Positions 37,864-51,713 of a DNA stretch of 64,000 bases are shown one piece after another; the stretch's first letter is position 1, and each line of letters starts with the position of its first letter. Source of the DNA: Ecdyonurus torrentis (lineage: Eukaryota; Arthropoda; Insecta; Ephemeroptera; Heptageniidae); contig OX439133.1 of the NCBI GenBank assembly GCA_949318235.1, positions 5,189,252-5,253,251 of the forward strand, read 5' to 3'. The position numbers were made by a program, and so were the translations under genes. Under the pieces are notes generated by a model. It worked only from the letters and a program-made list of their open reading frames with translations. It did not search any database and was not told the origin of the DNA.

Positions 37864-40073
37864 CTAAAAAAATTATGTGATGAAGCAAGTAGCATCTAAT
37901 ATTACTACAATAAAATTACGGTACTTGTTGATCCAATTATTATTAATACCAAAAAAAAAATATATATTAAACTACTAACACTAATGAAAAATTGTCGTTT
38001 GCACCAATTAAAAAAGAAAATAAAAATAATAAAAAGAAAACTCGTTATAAATAAAGTATGAAGCTCCCAGAGCTATATGAAAAATATATATAAAAAAATA
38101 ATAATTAGAATTATATTATGTGACAAAATACTCAAATCATTCACTCACTATACAAATTTTAAATGCACCCCCTAATTAATGCAAAAAACAAGTATTTTTA
38201 GGCTGAATTAATTAATTAAAATTAATTATCTTTCAGTAAGATTCATTTTTATAAATAATTGAATTACGATAAAATTTTCAATTATTTTTATTTTAAAAAT
38301 AATTCTACTGAAAAAAATAAAAAAAAAATTGTAAATATAATAAGAAATTTTTGATAATTAATTTTAATTTAATTAATAATTATTATTAGGTGTTATTATG
38401 TGATTTAAAAATTATCATGTAAAACACTTTTTATTAATATTGTGTGTCAAAAATTGATTGGATTGATTTTTTTTAATGCGTATTCAAATGACGTAAAATT
38501 ATGAAATTTATTTTTTATTTTCAAATTTATTTTACAATGTATTGCTCTATGTGAAAATGGCTTTATTTAAAGTATTAATAAAGAGATTTTTGCCAGCAAT
38601 TTTTACGTCATGTGAATATGGCTTTAAAATGTAAGTAATTCGCATTGAGGAAGCTAATAGTGCCAATAAATTGTTAATTTTCCGCTTTTTTACATATCGA
38701 AGGTATTATTAGCAAAATACTAATTTATTGTTTTATAATATATAATTAAAAAATCTAATCAATTTTTGACAGATAATGATATAATTAATATCATATATTA
38801 AAATATTTAGACAAAAACGAATGTATGAATGTGTTTTGGTATGAATCTCAAACGTTTTCTTGTTATGCATTATTTTGTTTGTATCATTAAATATGTGTTA
38901 AGATAGCAAAATGGTTTTAATTGATTTACTATTTTTAACATTACGTTTTGGTTCTTGCATTTTTTTTTTTTTTTTTTTCACATTTTAAAATGCTCAAATT
39001 TCTTTCCTTGATTATTATTAATTTTTGGAAGCATTGGCAAAATCTGTTAAAAGGCAATGATATCACAATATTAAGCAAAATAAAGAGCAAGGAAAATAGG
39101 TGTTACTGACAAAAAAAAAAAAATAATAATAAAAAAGTTTCTACACACGATTGTGATAATAATAGTTTAAGTATTTTACGATTTCAATTCAACGTGCAAT
39201 TTTCTCATATGAAAAACATTGAAAATTGTACGCGAGTTTTTGAAGGTTAATATATTATATTTTATCACAATCAACACAGCATTTTTTTTTCCTTCCTTCC
39301 TTCTTTTTTTTTTTTTTTTTTTTTTTCTTTTAACTAAAAATTAAAAAGAACGCACCTGCCTTACTCCATGCAACCTGTAATTTTTACATCCTTATTATCC
39401 ATTGGCACATTCACAATTAAAAATAATAGTTGTAAAAAAAAAAAAAAAAAAAATTTAAAAATCTGACCAAACCGTGTAAATTTACATATTATACATAAAA
39501 AAGCTTTAAAGAATACGAGCTAAAAAAAAAAAAAGAAAGTAAATCTTAATCAAATAAATATTAAATTGATTGAAATCAATGCTATCAAACCTCATCTGTG
39601 TAAAAATATCAATTTTGTTACGTATAAAATGAGATTAAAAATTATTTATGTTATTACTTTGTATGATTCTTAATTATAGCAAACAAAAATATATATTTAT
39701 CAGTGTTCATAAAGTTTACGCCAAAATGTGTCTCTATATTTACATGTATTGTATGTGTATAAATATCATGGTATAATTATTAGCAATAAAAAAAAAAAAT
39801 AAAAAATAAAAATAATGTATGTATGTTGGGAAAAAAATTAAGAACTTTTTATTGTGTATACCTAACCTATATAGTAAAAAAATCTAATCTCATATTTTTT
39901 TAAAAATATTAATTTAAAAAATTTTAATTATTATACTTCACGACATTTATTTCGTTTTTAATTACGATACGACTATTTTAAAACTAATTCCGAAAGTACT
40001 TTAAATTTTATTTTAATGTTGTTGTTTTTTGTTTTTTTTTGCACACAAAAATATATTATGCTTGTTAAACAAG

Positions 40074-40104
<31 letters not shown>

Positions 40105-40122
40105 TTGTTCTGCTTCTTAGAA

Positions 40123-40254
40123 AATTTAACTTCCAAATAAAGTACGCCTCATGTGACTCGAACACTGAACACTCTCGTCATGGCATGTGTACCGACGTAC
40201 CGAGTGAGAGAAAGAGCTATTCACCTGTCGAGCAACTCACTCGGAAGTTAAATT
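40123..40254. mobile_element. short inverted-repeat element
   Basis: AATTTAACTTCC (40123-40134) and GGAAGTTAAATT (40243-40254) are exact 12-bp inverted repeats. The interior contains GACTCGAAC, a tRNA B-box-like motif on the minus strand, but no full tRNA fold. Confidence 0.4.
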
Positions 40255-41307
40255 AGTCAAAGTTTGACATAAGCAAAGCACAAGTTGTACACTTTTTCTC
40301 ACATCAAGCATTCCTGATACTCATTTATAATAGAAAAACATTAAAATTTAATAAAATTAATATTCATCTGAGAAATTTAAAGAAGAAAGAACTGTAGACA
40401 TTTATTTCTCCAGTAAATCGTAAGTAAGTAATAAATAAAAAATTATCATAATAAATATATAAATTATGCGTCTTTATTATAAAAAAAAAAAAAAAAAAAT
40501 GCAATTGAAACTGTGAGGTTTAAGCTTAACAAATATCTGGCCCACTTTTATATCTAACCTAAAAATGTTTTACAGTAGAATGGTTAAAATATAGGTATAG
40601 AATTAAAATTTAGTAGCATATACCGACCATACAGAAGGGTATAGATGATTATACAGTATAGAAAACATTTGAAAATAAAAATGCAATAGTGTAACAAGAA
40701 GCTTAATCCTGTTAAGAAAAAAATCAAAACTTAATAATTTTTTAATTTAAACGATTAAAAAAATTAAAAAATAATCTTAACTGAGAATTTTATTGCCCAG
40801 TAAAAAAAAATGCGATAAAAAATCATAAAAAGATAAAAAAAATAAAAAGTAAAAAAAAGGAAACCACAAATGCGACAACTTTTCTTATTGCAATAAAAAT
40901 CTCAATTTAAGTAAATATACTCATCCTTGAAATCTAATGGTTATGTCGACGCCCCCGGGATACCGGGGGCCACGGTTATGTCAATAATAATATAACAATG
41001 ATTAAATACTAAGAATTTATTAATTTACAATCGAAATAAATTTTTAATTTTCTGATGAAAAATTTAATATAAAATAAAAATATTGTAAATTTTAGTAAAA
41101 TTATGCTATAAAGAGATAACTTTTTTATAAAATATTTTAAGAAAATAATCGGAAAGAACAATTTACAGTTTTAATGGAATTAAAAGTATATTATACTATT
41201 ATTAAGTATACATAACTACCTGAAAAGTATTTGAGTATATATAAACAGCTGAAACTAATCTATATTTTATATTGTATTTTTATAATTACTCTGGTAAATC
41301 GCTCTAT

Positions 41308-41368
41308 AATATCAGAGGACCATGCTAGTGGGCTTGTTCCTTTTGTAGCGTCTTAATAAAAATCATTT
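41308..41368 (+). repeat. second copy of the retroposon tail
   Basis: Matches the copy at 17960-18015 in AATATCAGAGGACCA, TAGTGGG and CCTTTTGTAGC blocks, then AATAAAAAT. Only the 3' end is present. Confidence 0.45.
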
Positions 41369-41639
41369 TAATTAATAACATTATTATAATTTAAATTTTA
41401 AAAAATTGTATCGTAAAATGCAATAAAAATGACATCAGAAAATGAGACATTTATTAACACCCGTTGAATCACAAGAACAATAAAACGTGATAAGGATGTG
41501 TACTAAGGTCCTAATTAAATATAAATTGAAGCTTAAAAATTATAAAAACAGCTGAGGTACATAACTTGTTTCTCTACTAGTTATTTAATTACTTTTATTT
41601 TAATAAGGTTCAAAATGTTAAATTAGACAATAGCAACCT

Positions 41640-41773
41640 GAGCCTTGAAGATAGTATGACCTTGGTCAAGGTTTTGTGTACCTGTTGGTAGCGTCGGGTA
41701 GCGTGTTCTCTTCCATCATAGTGTTGATAAAACTGTAGTGAAGTGATGCAGCTCTAACTCTGCTCTACAAAAT
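41640..41773 (+). promoter_or_regulatory. candidate 5' leader exon or promoter region
   Basis: A relatively GC-rich, non-repetitive stretch (GGTAGCGTCGGGTAGCGTG inside it) ends in a strong donor, AAAAT|GTAAGTA, at 41773/41774. No long open frame reaches the donor, so it would be a non-coding first exon. It could lead to the exon at 54486, about 12.7 kb downstream; the link is inference. The start coordinate is approximate. Confidence 0.3.
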
Positions 41774-42038
41774 GTAAGTACTCTTCTTTTCATTGTTATA
41801 TAATTTTGGTGACTGGTTGATATCTGGCAAACTAAACGGTCGTGATCGATGATAATATAACATTAATATTAGAAGTAAAGATGAAATAATGTTACTTTAA
41901 AGTTATAACAACACACAAAAACACGACTAAATACTAAATATTTAAGAAAAAAAAAAAAAAAAAAAAAAAAAGCGGCAACTCTTAAAAGTTTGAAACTTTT
42001 TTGTAACTTAAAAATATGTAATGACACATTTTTCAAAC

Positions 42039-42069
<31 letters not shown>

Positions 42070-43677
42070 TTAAAGATTATTAGTAGATTACAGAATTTTG
42101 TGCTGGATATAAATTGCGTAGATGAAATTATTGTTAAGATAAGGTTTTTCCATGGGGCTTTTAATTTGATTACTTGCGACACCAAATCATACCACCGTCT
42201 GCCCGAAAGGTATATATTACGTTTCCAAATGAAAATAGAGAAAATACCGCACTTATTAAGTGGTAAATGTCAATGTAAGTTTTTTTTTTTTTTTTTTTAT
42301 TATTATTTTTTTATTCTCGCTGCTGTTTTTCTTCTTTCTCTCTCTATGTAACAGAACAAAATTATGAGTGAAGCACCCACCAACTGATATTATATAGTTT
42401 TAACAGATTTTTATCACCTCTCAAACTGTTTACTTTACATCAAACTCTTTGAACAATTAATAAATATACTTTCTTAAAGAAAATAAAACAAAACTTGGCC
42501 GTGAAAAGAAAATTATGAAAATCTTTAATGAATATTGTTTTCTGATTACACTATACAACTGGCCAAGTTCTATTGATAATTGTTGTAATTATTACGCGGC
42601 GCGGTTATGTCAAATCATTATAATCAAAAACATATAGAATCTTATCTATTTTACTTTAGTTTAGACAATTTGATTGTTAACAAAAATATTTATAATTAAA
42701 TCTTAATAAAATATAAAAATATATATATATTATAAGTTTATAAATTTTATTAAAAAATTATATTATAATATTTATTTATAACTTATAACATAATATAGGT
42801 AATTAAATATTAAAAAAAATATATAAAAAGTTTTTTTTTTTTAAATATCATAAAATATCATTACTATTTATAAAAAAAAAAACTTTATTTTGTTGTCGCC
42901 TTCAAACATTATACATATTTCCAGTATTTAAAGATCAATTAGTGACACCTTATGTAAATTTCTTTTAGGAATTCCAGAAATTCCCAAGTAAATAGAAGAA
43001 AGAGTAAGCGTTAAGTTTGTCAAAAAATGCTATATAAATTTGCACTCTGAGATAATCTCTCTCTCTCTCCTCCTTTCTTTGTTTTTGTTTTTTGTTTTTT
43101 TTTACTTGTGTTGATTTTTCTTAGCAATTTTGTAATTTATATTGTAAATAATTTTTGACCATCCCAAAGGTCCTTGTAACACACATTCATTATAAACTAT
43201 CTGCATTTATTTAACCATGGTTAAAATATGTATGTATAAATCTTAACTTTTTATCTTACAAATATTTTATGAACAAAAATTAATGGCCCAATATTTTTAT
43301 ATTGAATCAAGAACTTTTAAAGTTTAAATTCCAGGAAATTAATTTACTGCACCAAGGCCAGAAATATTTAAATATAAAGCAATAATGAGTATATAGTATT
43401 TATATTACTATAAATATTAGACATATTTTTTTTATGAAATTGAAAAATATATCAAGAATTTTTAATTTCCATTAAAACTGACATATTTACAGAAACTGCT
43501 GGTCTGAAAAAATAAATAAAAAATCAATCAATAAATCACTCAGTCATAAATCCTGAGATAAAACTATATACTGTCAATTCATTACACATATTACGGTCTC
43601 TTAATCTGCTCTTACCCTCACAAATTAACGAGAAAACATGTAGGAAACAGACAACCCACTCTAAAAATTTGATTGTT

Positions 43678-43802
43678 AATGATATCCGTAAACCAAGTTT
43701 TTCGTGGCCCAAACCACAACAAAAATGACAATCATCTAATGCTTTTTAAATGGAATTGCGCATTTTTTTTTTAACAAGAAAACAGTGTTTACGAACGTCA
43801 TT
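43678..43802. mobile_element. family E MITE, diverged
   Basis: AATGATATCCGTAAACCAAG at the left and GTGTTTACGAACGTCATT at the right; internal AAAATGACAATCA. More decayed than the other two copies. Confidence 0.5.
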
Positions 43803-44705
43803 GTTGACGTAAAATTCATACCGTCGTAAATGTCTAAAGTTTCCTTCTTAACAATGATTCAACCCCAGTTTTTGAGGATATAAAAATATGAGGGACATAG
43901 AATCTGTATGGTTCCATCTCATGAATTATATCTTTTAGATTTTTTGCTTCTCAACATTATTATTTTGATGCTATATAGTATCCATTTAATTATTTGATAA
44001 TTTAAAGCTTCTTAAATATAAAACCTGAAAATGACTTTCAAAATGTAAAAAATCTCTATACAAACAAGTATATGACGTCACTGGGACTTGAACACGAAGT
44101 TCATTAACTGATTAAATAAATTAAAGCACACAGCACAATTTGTAGAGCAAAAAAGCAATTGTAAATATTGTGATTATGAAGAAGTCTGAGTTATTGAATT
44201 ATTGTGATGGAAATGCTTCATTCAGAGACACGCTAGAAAAAAAGGCATAAATAAAGTTGTTTTTTTCTTTTCTTTTTTTTAATTTTTAGAATCTACTGCA
44301 CAAAATTTTGAATATTTTAAGTGAAGGATACTAGATAAATAATAGTCTTTATTCAACAGTATTAAGAAATGATTATAATAATACAATTGAAAGACCCTTA
44401 ATAAACAGATATGAGAAATATTCGTTCAGTTAAATTAAACTTAAAATTTATTTATGCGAAAAATTAGGGAAAATGACATTTCCCTTCTATGCTGACCATT
44501 GCAAGAATGGGAAAGGGGATCATAGAAACGCTTTTTATGAACGTTTTATTTGCAATGGCCGATAAGAATCATTTTTCTGAAACGAATATAAGTAGGACTT
44601 ATCCTGGACTTAGATGACTATCATTTTTCACGCTTTATGAGAACATATTAGTTTATTGATGGATATTCAGACTTAATATTTAGTTATCTGATTCTTTAAG
44701 ATAAG

Positions 44706-44928
44706 AATGGAGGTTATTGGTTTAGCGCACGGGGAGATGCGGGGAAAGCTAAGGGTCCCCTCATTTAACATTACGCTTATGGGGAAAAACATGGTTTTTG
44801 CGATATTTAAGAAAACTACTGCGCCGATTTCGAAGAAATTTAAATTAGATATAATATGTATTAGTCACTTTTACGTGTTTTAAAGCATTAAAAATTTTAA
44901 GAATTGTCTAAATCGGTAACATCCGTCA
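44706..44928 (+). mobile_element. family D MITE, copy 4
   Basis: AATGGAGGTTATTGGTTTAG at the left, internal GGGGAAAGCTAAGGGTCCCC, and TAAATCGGTAACATCC at the right. Confidence 0.7.
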
Positions 44929-45539
44929 TCCGATGAGGCACATTTAATTATTGCTCAGTGATAACAATATAAACAATATTTTCAATTATTAAAATACAAT
45001 ATTATATAAATATTACATTTAAAATTATTAATAAAGTGTGTAATTAAATAACAAAAATATAAATGAATGATATTAATTAATAAATTATTAATTACAACAT
45101 ATTTACAAAATAAATTATTAATTTAACTTCTTAAATTTTTTATTATAAAAATGCTGGGTTTAAAATTAAATGTAGAAGCTTGTATCAGGGCGCTTGTGTC
45201 TCTGAAATCAAAAGTTTAAAAACTACTTTTATGGTAATTCAGTTATTGGTAATCTAAAAGAAAATTTAAAGATTAAAAATAAATACATTGCTATCTAATA
45301 ATAATGATGATTATTATGTTAGGTCCAATAAAGAAATTAAAAAGAGCATAGTTAAAAATTCTAAGGCCTTTTGGGAAATCTATTGATAAATCACAGTATT
45401 TTTGTTTCTCTATCATTAGCTTTTGTTGATTAAAACATTGTAAATAATAAAAAAAACTATTGTGCAAAGACCGATAAAATTTAAAATAAACACTTATGAT
45501 TTTGCATCCCCCCCCCCCCCCCCCCCTAAAACTGTCAAC

Positions 45540-45740
45540 AAAGCTTTTACCGGTTTAGCGTGCGGGGAAACGCGGGTGAAAATAATTTAACATTACACTT
45601 ATGGGGAAAAACATGTTTTATGCAATTTTTGAGAAAACTACTCAACCGATTCAAGTGAAATTCCAATGAGAAATACTATAAAGACATTTTTTTTACGTGT
45701 TTTAAGCCATATAGAAATTTTTAAACCGATAACCTACATT
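45540..45740 (+). mobile_element. family D MITE, copy 5
   Basis: ACCGGTTTAGCGTGCGGGGA at the left and TTTAAACCGATAACCTACATT at the right; internal CATTACACTTATGGGGAAAA. Confidence 0.65.
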
Positions 45741-46284
45741 AGCATAAATTATTGATATCAGAATAATTTTCTTTTTTGTGAATATATATTTATAATTATA
45801 ACATAACACATATTGCTAACTTTGATTATTAAATTAGGATATATCAATCTTAAAAATTACACATCTATCGTAAATGTTTAACTTGAATTACGCTTTTAAA
45901 TCATATTATAGCTATCATAAATATTTGCATTTGCACATTAACATAGATATGCATGAAGAGGAATCCACTTGCTATGTGCCAACAGGAAGTAACATTTGTC
46001 TTTATTGGAAAGTTCTAGTTATTTGAAAAAATATATAACAAATTATTTTAAAAAGTAAAATAAATAAAAGAATTAATTATTTTACAATTTTAAAACTGTT
46101 TTATAAATATAAATTTTTAAATATACATTTAAAAGTTTTGAAATAATGATTTTGCTATTTAAACTAATTTATGTTTTATATATAGTATGCTGCTGTACTT
46201 TTTATTTTATAAATAAATAAAAAACATTATAAATGGCAGTAAAACGGTTTCTAAATTAAAGTTAGACCATTAAGAAAGCCTTAA

Positions 46285-46598
46285 AGGGAGTATACAGATG
46301 ACGTCATATTTAATGCACTTTGAGGCCATATTGGAATAGGGATTAACATATTGCTCAGAATAAGACAAACTTCATTTTATTCAAATTTCTTAGGGAAAAT
46401 CTGTTTATTTTATTTTTGTTCTTGTTATTTTTCTCATTTACTTGAGAGACTAATTCAAAATATTAACAGCATCAATGCTCTCAAAAATATTGCATGTAAT
46501 GTTTTTAAACTGGCAAAATGAGTTATCTTCCTATGCCACCCATGCTATTGAGTTATCCAACATGGCGTCGACTTTATCATAAATGCATACACCCTATA
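46285..46598 (+). mobile_element. family A MITE, copy 8
   Basis: GGGAGTATACAGATGACGTC at the left; CAACATGGCGTCGACTTTAT and GCATACACCCTAT at the right. It ends about 170 bp before a family B element. Confidence 0.75.
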
Positions 46599-46766
46599 AT
46601 TTAATTTCAATATCCATGGTATAACAACTCAATAAGTAAAAATTTAAGAACCTGTAAGCAGTATAGATAAAAAAATTTAAACATCAAAGCAAATTATAAT
46701 ATTATGGTATTTAATTAAACCAACTTTTTTTTTTCTTTATATATTAATATTATATATTGCATGATT

Positions 46767-47109
46767 TTAAAGCCATAGACTACATAAAAACACATGTGCT
46801 TTTTAATTAATAAACACGAAATGGGATCTTCAAAACTGATGACAATTTTTACCAGAATGTTAATAACCCCATACAAGAGAGCGTGAAAATACTGTAAGGT
46901 ATGCAATTTGCGTAAAAATTCATGTTTATGACGTCAGAAACATGCAAAAATTAGTATGAAAATGTGGTGCGGGTTGCATAAATTGAATTTTCCGATCACT
47001 GCTACGGGGCTACTGTTGGGTTTTGAGACAAACTAATGTTATTTATGTACGTCCCATCAAGTGTTTTGTGATATAAATTCTTATGTTCTTCTCCGGTCTA
47101 TTCCTTTAA
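46767..47109 (-). mobile_element. family B MITE, 343 bp, reverse
   Basis: TTAAAGCCATAGACTACA at the left and CTCCGGTCTATTCCTTTAA at the right, the reverse complement of the family B ends. Same length as two other copies. Confidence 0.78.
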
Positions 47110-47357
47110 TGTATTTTATATTTTTTAAATTAATAAGAATGAATACTTTCTTCGAGTGCGTGGGATGTTATAGTAAAATGTAGTACAGAGCATTCACTAA
47201 TTTTAGGTCGTACTGTATACCTACACATTCATTCATTTATTCATTCATTTATTAGTATAAATTCATAATATACTGTAATCATTATACCAGTTTATATGTT
47301 CAGTGAAAATAAACTCATTCTGGGACTTTCAATCAACGCATTTCGTATACTATAGAT

Positions 47358-47633
47358 AGACCGCTTCCACTCATTGTTGGCCAGAAATACATAGGCCAGC
47401 ATAGGAAAAACGTCATTTTATTTTTTTTAATAGCAAACAAAACTTAAAACCTCAATCTAAGTCTTATTTCTAGCTCCTAATAATCTAGAAGAATATGAGA
47501 ACAATGAGTACAGTAAATATAAACTTTTATTTCTTGCAGAAAATTAGGGAAAATAATGTTTCCCCTATGCTGGCTAATGCAATAGACACCACTAACATGG
47601 TGTCAAAGCGCAATGATGTAAAAGGGATCTATA
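47358..47633. repeat. family L repeat
   Basis: GGCCAGCATAGGAAAAACGT, AACCTCAATC, TATTTCTAGCTCCTAATAA and CCCCTATGCTGGC blocks also occur inverted at 63010-63285. Left and right parts form an imperfect inverted repeat. Confidence 0.45.
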
Positions 47634-48126
47634 TAGGGTGGTTGCATTCAAATAAATGTTGACACCGTATATTATGAGCATTAAATAACATGAGAGAGTA
47701 TATGGGAAAATTTCATGCTTTGAAAGTTCAAAAAATGCATAGCAATATTTTTGAGAACATTAATGTTGTTAGCATATTGAATTAGGTTTTCAATGGAGGT
47801 TATCGGTTTAGCGCGCGGGGTGACGCGGGGAAAGCTATATAAGGGTCCCCTAATTTAACATTACGCTTATGGGGAAAAACACGTTTATTTTTATTTTTGA
47901 GAAAACTATTCCACCGATTTTGGAGAAATTTCAATGAGAAATACTAGACATACTTTTACGTGTTTTAAACCATAGTCATTTTTAAGCATTTTTTTAAACC
48001 GATAACCTCCATTGGTGAGAAGAATATAATAACATAATGAAAATCTTCAAATAAAATAGCCAAAAACTACTTTTGACTTATGCTGAAATTGATCCAGTAT
48101 GCCATCGAAGCGCATACACCCTATAG
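47634..48126 (-). mobile_element. family A MITE, copy 9, interrupted by a family D element
   Basis: Starts TATAGGGTGGTTGCATTCAA and ends AAGCGCATACACCCTATAG. Sequence homologous to other copies is split at about 47791 by the family D element (47792-48013) and resumes afterwards. Confidence 0.65.
47792..48013 (+). mobile_element. family D MITE, copy 6, inside family A copy 9
   Basis: Near-ideal ends AATGGAGGTTATCGGTTTAG and AAACCGATAACCTCCATT; 222 bp; nested in another MITE. Confidence 0.75.
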
Positions 48127-48424
48127 GTATAAACTTTAAACATTTGTGTGCTGTAAGTATATATTTAATTGTTTGCTGTTTTTTACGTTCAAACTTTTAA
48201 ATTACATTGAGGGTAATGTTTTGAACTCAGAGCTTCAATACTTTTATGCAATACTGCTTTTACAAAAAATACCGCGAACTTTATTTCCGCATAGTAACCT
48301 TGAATAAAATTTTTTCACATTTTATACTATGTAGTTAAATAATAAGATTTTCATCAGTAATGCTTTAACATACAGGTTTTTTATTGTTCTTATAAAACAT
48401 TTGCATGAATGCAGACATCCAGAC

Positions 48425-48447
48425 ATGGCTTACCATTGCGTAGCGGG

Positions 48448-48480
<33 letters not shown>

Positions 48481-48512
48481 AGTCTCTCATCTTTTCCGAC
48501 ATCTCAGTCTTA
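48425..48512 (+). repeat. GA-rich block, copy 1
   Basis: TAGCGGGTGGGAAAGAGA, a (GA)n tract, then TCTCATCTTTTCCGACATCT and CAGTCT. Duplicated at 49250-49322. Confidence 0.5.
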
Positions 48513-48682
48513 ATTTAACTTCACATATTATATTATATACTATAGCATAGCAAAATCTCTCGTTCTTCATATCATAACATCATAACAGACGCTTTGCTTG
48601 TCACTTTTTTTTTTTTTTTTTTTTTTTTTTTTGAAAATATATCTTATTAGTGGATAAAACAAACTTCATAATTTAAGCTACA

Positions 48683-48816
<134 letters not shown>

Positions 48817-49249
48817 ATTAATTTTGTTACAATCAGAGGTATAAATGCGTGATCACGTCAAACGTCAAATTTGATGTCACAAAACATAAACACAAATTTT
48901 CTTGTAAGTTTTATATAATATTATTGTAATATATATGTGATTTTTGATTTTATAATATATTTATAGTTGTATTTGAACGTATTTTATTGGCAGTCATTTC
49001 TCTATATGTTATCTCATTTTGAAGCGCACTGGATACATTGGATGATTATAATATAGGATGAAAGAAACATATAAATTTTGAATGTGGATTTAACTTGCAA
49101 AGTACTATGCAATAAAATAAAATAAAGAGTACGAGAGAGAGTGAGAGAGAGAGAGGTTATATCGACAGTGGCTCAAAACATGCAGGATACTATTGTTCTT
49201 TAAATATTTGCATGCTTATTTGCATATAATACAAACACGGATTACAATA

Positions 49250-49322
49250 TTTAGCGGGTGGGAGAGAGAGAGAGAGAGAGAGCAGGCGGGGACTCGCATC
49301 TCTTCCGACACATCAGTCTACG
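49250..49322 (+). repeat. GA-rich block, copy 2
   Basis: TTAGCGGGTGGGAGAGA, (GA)n, then CTCGCATCTCTTCCGACACA and TCAGTCT. A possible donor GTATGT lies at about 49400, so either copy could be a leader exon, but nothing proves it. Confidence 0.5.
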
Positions 49323-50584
49323 TTATACGGTTAGTTGGTTTAGTGTGTTTAGAAGCTTCTTTTTGTACAGGAATATCGCGTTCATATTACATAATTTGGT
49401 ATGTATTTCATTATAATATTATTCATCTAAATTAAATTAGTATAGCCCATATTGAAGCTCGTCAATACATTTTATAGTTATGAAGTTATTATTAATAGAA
49501 TAGATTAAACAGACGCCACAATAAAAACGTTTTATTTGAAGGATCTTTGTATTTCATCAATTTTATTAATTAAATAGTTATGAGTTACTATGAATTTTAT
49601 TTAAGGTTTGAAAACTATGTATTACCAATAAAACTAATACTTTCATTAATTTAAAAATTATGAATATATATGTTTTAAAGTCAATGGTGCAACAAATCAA
49701 AGCGTTTAATAGGTATATTTTATTTTATTTTATTTATTTGCTCTCATTTTCATTGAACATTAAAATTAAGTGACTGAATAATTAACGAACTATTGCATAA
49801 AAATAGCAATATTTATGCTATAGTATGTATAGCTCATTTAAGACACAATTGCTTCAATTCAATGCAGTACATAATATGTTATGTACTTTATATAATAACT
49901 ATTTTAAATAGCTAAAATATTATGTTGTTCTAATGTAGCATCATCCACGCCAAAAATATCAACAATGCGCTTTTATTTTTCCATAAATGCACTATAAATT
50001 AAATAGTTTATTCTTTTTATGTAAATTCTTAGAATCACTAAGGTCTTTAGGTGGATTGAGTGCTTTGATGTGTCTCACTCATCCCTAGTCACACATTTGG
50101 ACGAAAACAAAAATACTCAATGTACGGACGGACAAAGATAAATACGTAACAATTCTGTAAGCTGAATGCAACAGAATTTATAATTTATGCATAACAACAT
50201 AATGTATGCTATTAGATGTATATATTAGGTGCATTTTAGAAGTGTATATTCGATTGTATAATGTATTATGTATACTTACGCATAACATAATGTGTAACAT
50301 ATTTGTATACTTCATAATATCATTAAAATAGGTTAGTCGTTTAGCATAATTACTTACACCTTAGTAATAACATTTTATGGCATTACAAAATTTTGTGCTC
50401 TACAATACTGTATAAAGTACTGTACACACAATTATCATAGTGTATTTTACCATTTAAATCCAGTGTATGTTTTTCTTATAAGAATAACAATGTTAATTTA
50501 TAATGTTTTTTATTATTTTTTTTTAAATATATAATATACACTATATTGATATACACTAATATTGATAAAATATATTATGCACAA

Positions 50585-50692
50585 TAGAGGTTATCGGTTT
50601 AAAAAATTCTTGAAATTTTCTATGGTTTAAAAAACGTAAAAGTATGTCTATATCTCATTTTTATTTTTCCGAAATCAATGTAGTATTCCATA
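50585..50692 (-). mobile_element. family D MITE, copy 7, truncated
   Basis: AGAGGTTATCGGTTTAAAAA and AAACGTAAAAGTATGTCTAT match the right half of family D in reverse; it breaks off at an A tract followed by (CAAA)n. Confidence 0.55.
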
Positions 50693-50703
50693 AAAAAAAA
50701 AAA

Positions 50704-50747
50704 AAAAAAAAAAAACAAACAAACAAACAAACAAACAAACAAACAAA
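50704..50747. repeat. poly(A) and (CAAA)n tract
   Basis: A homopolymer followed by about 8 CAAA/CAAAC units, where family D copy 7 breaks off. Confidence 0.85.
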
Positions 50748-51630
50748 CGTTACACGTGCACACTAGTGCACAGTAGTTATTCAATGCAGGGTAAATTACG
50801 TAATTTACTCTGTATAATATTCTACATGAAAAAATTTAAATATATATAAAACCAAAAATTATTTCTATATTTGCTTGATTACCAACTTTCTTATCTGAAA
50901 GTAAACGGGTCTGAAATTTTTAAATACATCTTAGAATTTATTAATGTAACCAAAATTATCTATAATTTTCTTCAAGAACGTGAAATAAAACATTTAAAAG
51001 CAACTGTGTTTTAATTTATAATATAGAAGTAGGTGTCAGCATTGCTTGTTATTATGTAAATATTTTTACGTTTGTTTAGAAAGTATATACATGTATCTGC
51101 AAGTACAGCATGATATTTAAATAGCTAATTAGTAAAGATATAAGTGCAATAATCTTAATACACCGGTTTTTAACGGGCAATTCCAGCAGGTGCATTCTTA
51201 TACACTTTTTTTTTGTAAGGGAATCTATTTGTTTTATTATTATTATGTTTTGTATTTATAACGTTTATTATTATTATTTTGAGTTTTTTCATATTTATTA
51301 TTTACTAAAACAGTGCAAGGAAAATAATAATAATAAAAATTAACATATTGTGTTGTACAATTCATACTTGTATAGTAATGTACGTAAAATTGTGTTGTTG
51401 GTTGTTGGACGTCTACTGCTTTATTTTAGGTGTAAAATACACAGTGGTCTTTCTGAATACTGAATAACTTTATTTCTTTAGTAGTGAATAAAGAAAGTTT
51501 GCTTTTATTTGCAGTATACCACATAATATAGTTAATTTTTCCTTTTTGTTTGTTTGTTTGTTCTTTAAATCATTGCACTTAGGCAGCTGCATTAAAATTA
51601 AATATGAAAAATAATTTCTTAAATGAATTG

Positions 51631-51633
<3 letters not shown>

Positions 51634-51711
<78 letters not shown>
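51634..51711. repeat. (TA)n microsatellite
   Basis: About 39 pure TA units. Confidence 0.95.

Positions 51712-51713
<2 letters not shown>

Larger units (their letters stand above)
34664..41639. other. AT-rich intergenic region downstream of MFSD6
   Basis: May include MFSD6 3' UTR at its left end. Holds a family N fragment, the TTACGTAA cluster, family K, a small MITE at 37749, the inverted-repeat element at 40123, a short GC palindrome near 40945-40975 (CGCCCCCGGGATACCGGGGG), and A/T homopolymers. The motif CCGAGGCCAGAAATATTTAA near 35200 recurs as a variant near 19906 and 43350. No exon seen. Confidence 0.5.
41774..46284. other. AT-rich region with MITE copies
   Basis: Family E (43678) and family D (44706, 45540) copies, poly(C) at 45511-45526, and T tracts near 42040 and 42280. 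Possibly an intron of the gene starting at 54486. No coding exon seen. Confidence 0.5.

Noticed and set aside
40123..40254. Possible tRNA or tRNA-derived SINE on the minus strand
   Set aside because: A B-box-like GTTCGAGTC exists, but I could not fit an A box, acceptor stem or anticodon arm; the 12-bp inverted ends fit a MITE better.
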